A DNA stretch of 7,056 bases from Elusimicrobiota bacterium. Lineage in GTDB: Bacteria > Elusimicrobiota > Elusimicrobia > Elusimicrobiales > UBA9959. Each line of letters opens with the position of its first letter. Position 1 is the first letter of the stretch. The notes under the pieces were generated by a model that searched no databases, was not told the origin of the DNA, and saw only the letters and a list, made by a program, of their open reading frames with translations. A program made the position numbers and the translations under genes. The stretch lies in the NCBI GenBank assembly GCA_022703115.1, contig JAKLEK010000076.1:1-7056 (forward strand), given 5' to 3'. This document shows, in pieces, positions 6,671 through 7,056 of this stretch.

Positions 6671-7056
6671 CCGGAACGCTGTACAGCACCGACAGCGAGA
6701 GCGGGGCGGCCTTGAAAGTCCCGCTTTCGGTCCTTCCAGGTCCCTTCTTCTCACCGTTCCCGTCGAAAGCCGTTCTCCATTTCCCTTCCGGGAGGGGGAA
6801 CCTGCGCGGTTCTTTCAGCGGGTTGACCAGCACAGCTATCCGCGCCCAATCGTCGCCGACCCTGTCCCCGTAGAGGACGTAGGCTATGGCGGGCGCGCCG
6901 GGGTCCAGCCCCAGTTCCTCGTAGAACTTCATGTTCGCCCTGACCTCGGCGGCCGTCTTCATGCGGAAGGCCGGATGCGCCTTGCGCAGGGCGATAAGCT
7001 CCCGGTAATATTCGAACACCCCGAGGTTCAGCTTCTTGCGCGTCCAGTCCAAACGG
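6660..7056 (-). CDS. pulA: Type I pullulanase, C-terminal fragment (gene continues beyond window)
   Basis: The last ~132 codons of a - strand gene that runs off the right edge. The frame stays open to position 7055 and the TTG at 7052 is an internal Leu codon (RLDW...), not a start. LDWTRKKLNLGVFEYYREL followed by IALRKAHPAFRM is the hallmark end of the catalytic barrel in type I pullulanases (GH13_14), which hydrolyse alpha-1,6 branches in pullulan, glycogen and starch. The remaining residues form the C-terminal beta domain, with IAYVLYGDRVGDDWARIAVLVN, a PEGKW turn and a closing FKAAPLSLSVLYSV strand. The catalytic regions and any signal peptide lie outside the window, so location and activity cannot be checked. 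It is convergent with the ATPase gene and so has a separate promoter, yet clearly belongs to the same alpha-glucan theme. Confidence 0.87.
   Translation of the reverse strand, partial: RLDWTRKKLNLGVFEYYRELIALRKAHPAFRMKTAAEVRANMKFYEELGLDPGAPAIAYVLYGDRVGDDWARIAVLVNPLKEPRRFPLPEGKWRTAFDGNGEKKGPGRTESGTFKAAPLSLSVLYSVPVRR

Noticed and set aside
6678..6687. Palindrome GCTGTACAGC near the convergent gene ends, as terminator or operator
   Set aside because: It lies within the pullulanase coding end, has no loop or T run, and a 10-base palindrome can arise by chance.

Overview
The window holds a bacterial alpha-glucan/maltodextrin utilisation locus in GC-rich DNA. From left to right on the + strand there is a cytoplasmic-type GH13 alpha-glucan hydrolase, then a four-gene maltose/maltodextrin-type ABC importer: lipoprotein binding protein, two permeases and a MalK-like ATPase. 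On the - strand, entering from the right edge, is the C-terminal end of a type I pullulanase. Nothing in the sequence fixes the organism. The coding DNA is GC-rich, yet ATA is the commonest Ile codon in the ATPase gene. That combination is unusual, and it recalls some GC-rich uncultured phyla such as Elusimicrobiota. The phylum suggestion is a weak inference.

Layout: 1-78 has no assignable gene. 79-150 is one arm of a long inverted repeat built from degenerate 7-base units. 164-193 holds a plausible promoter for the GH13 gene (235-1998). 1999-2242 is an intergenic stretch with the second, oppositely oriented repeat arm (2012-2084), then a GC-rich section rich in self-complementary segments (about 2095-2197). 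The importer genes follow at 2243-3472, 3482-4675, 4684-5538 and 5570-6670, with gaps of 9, 8 and 31 bases, as expected for one operon. The importer and the pullulanase converge, and their stop ends overlap by 11 bases at 6660-6670.

How the genes fit together: the pullulanase would open alpha-1,6 branches of starch, glycogen or pullulan. The binding protein and the MalF/MalG/MalK-type transporter would bring the oligosaccharides in. The GH13 enzyme, which shows no signal peptide, would hydrolyse them in the cytoplasm. No regulator gene is visible in the window.

The least ordinary signal is non-coding. The GH13 gene is bracketed by a pair of roughly 73-bp, about 85% identical inverted repeats, each containing 6-7 degenerate heptamers and each ending outwardly in the same nine-base CCCGCTCCA (read on one strand). 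I see no new enzymatic or defence system in the coding part.
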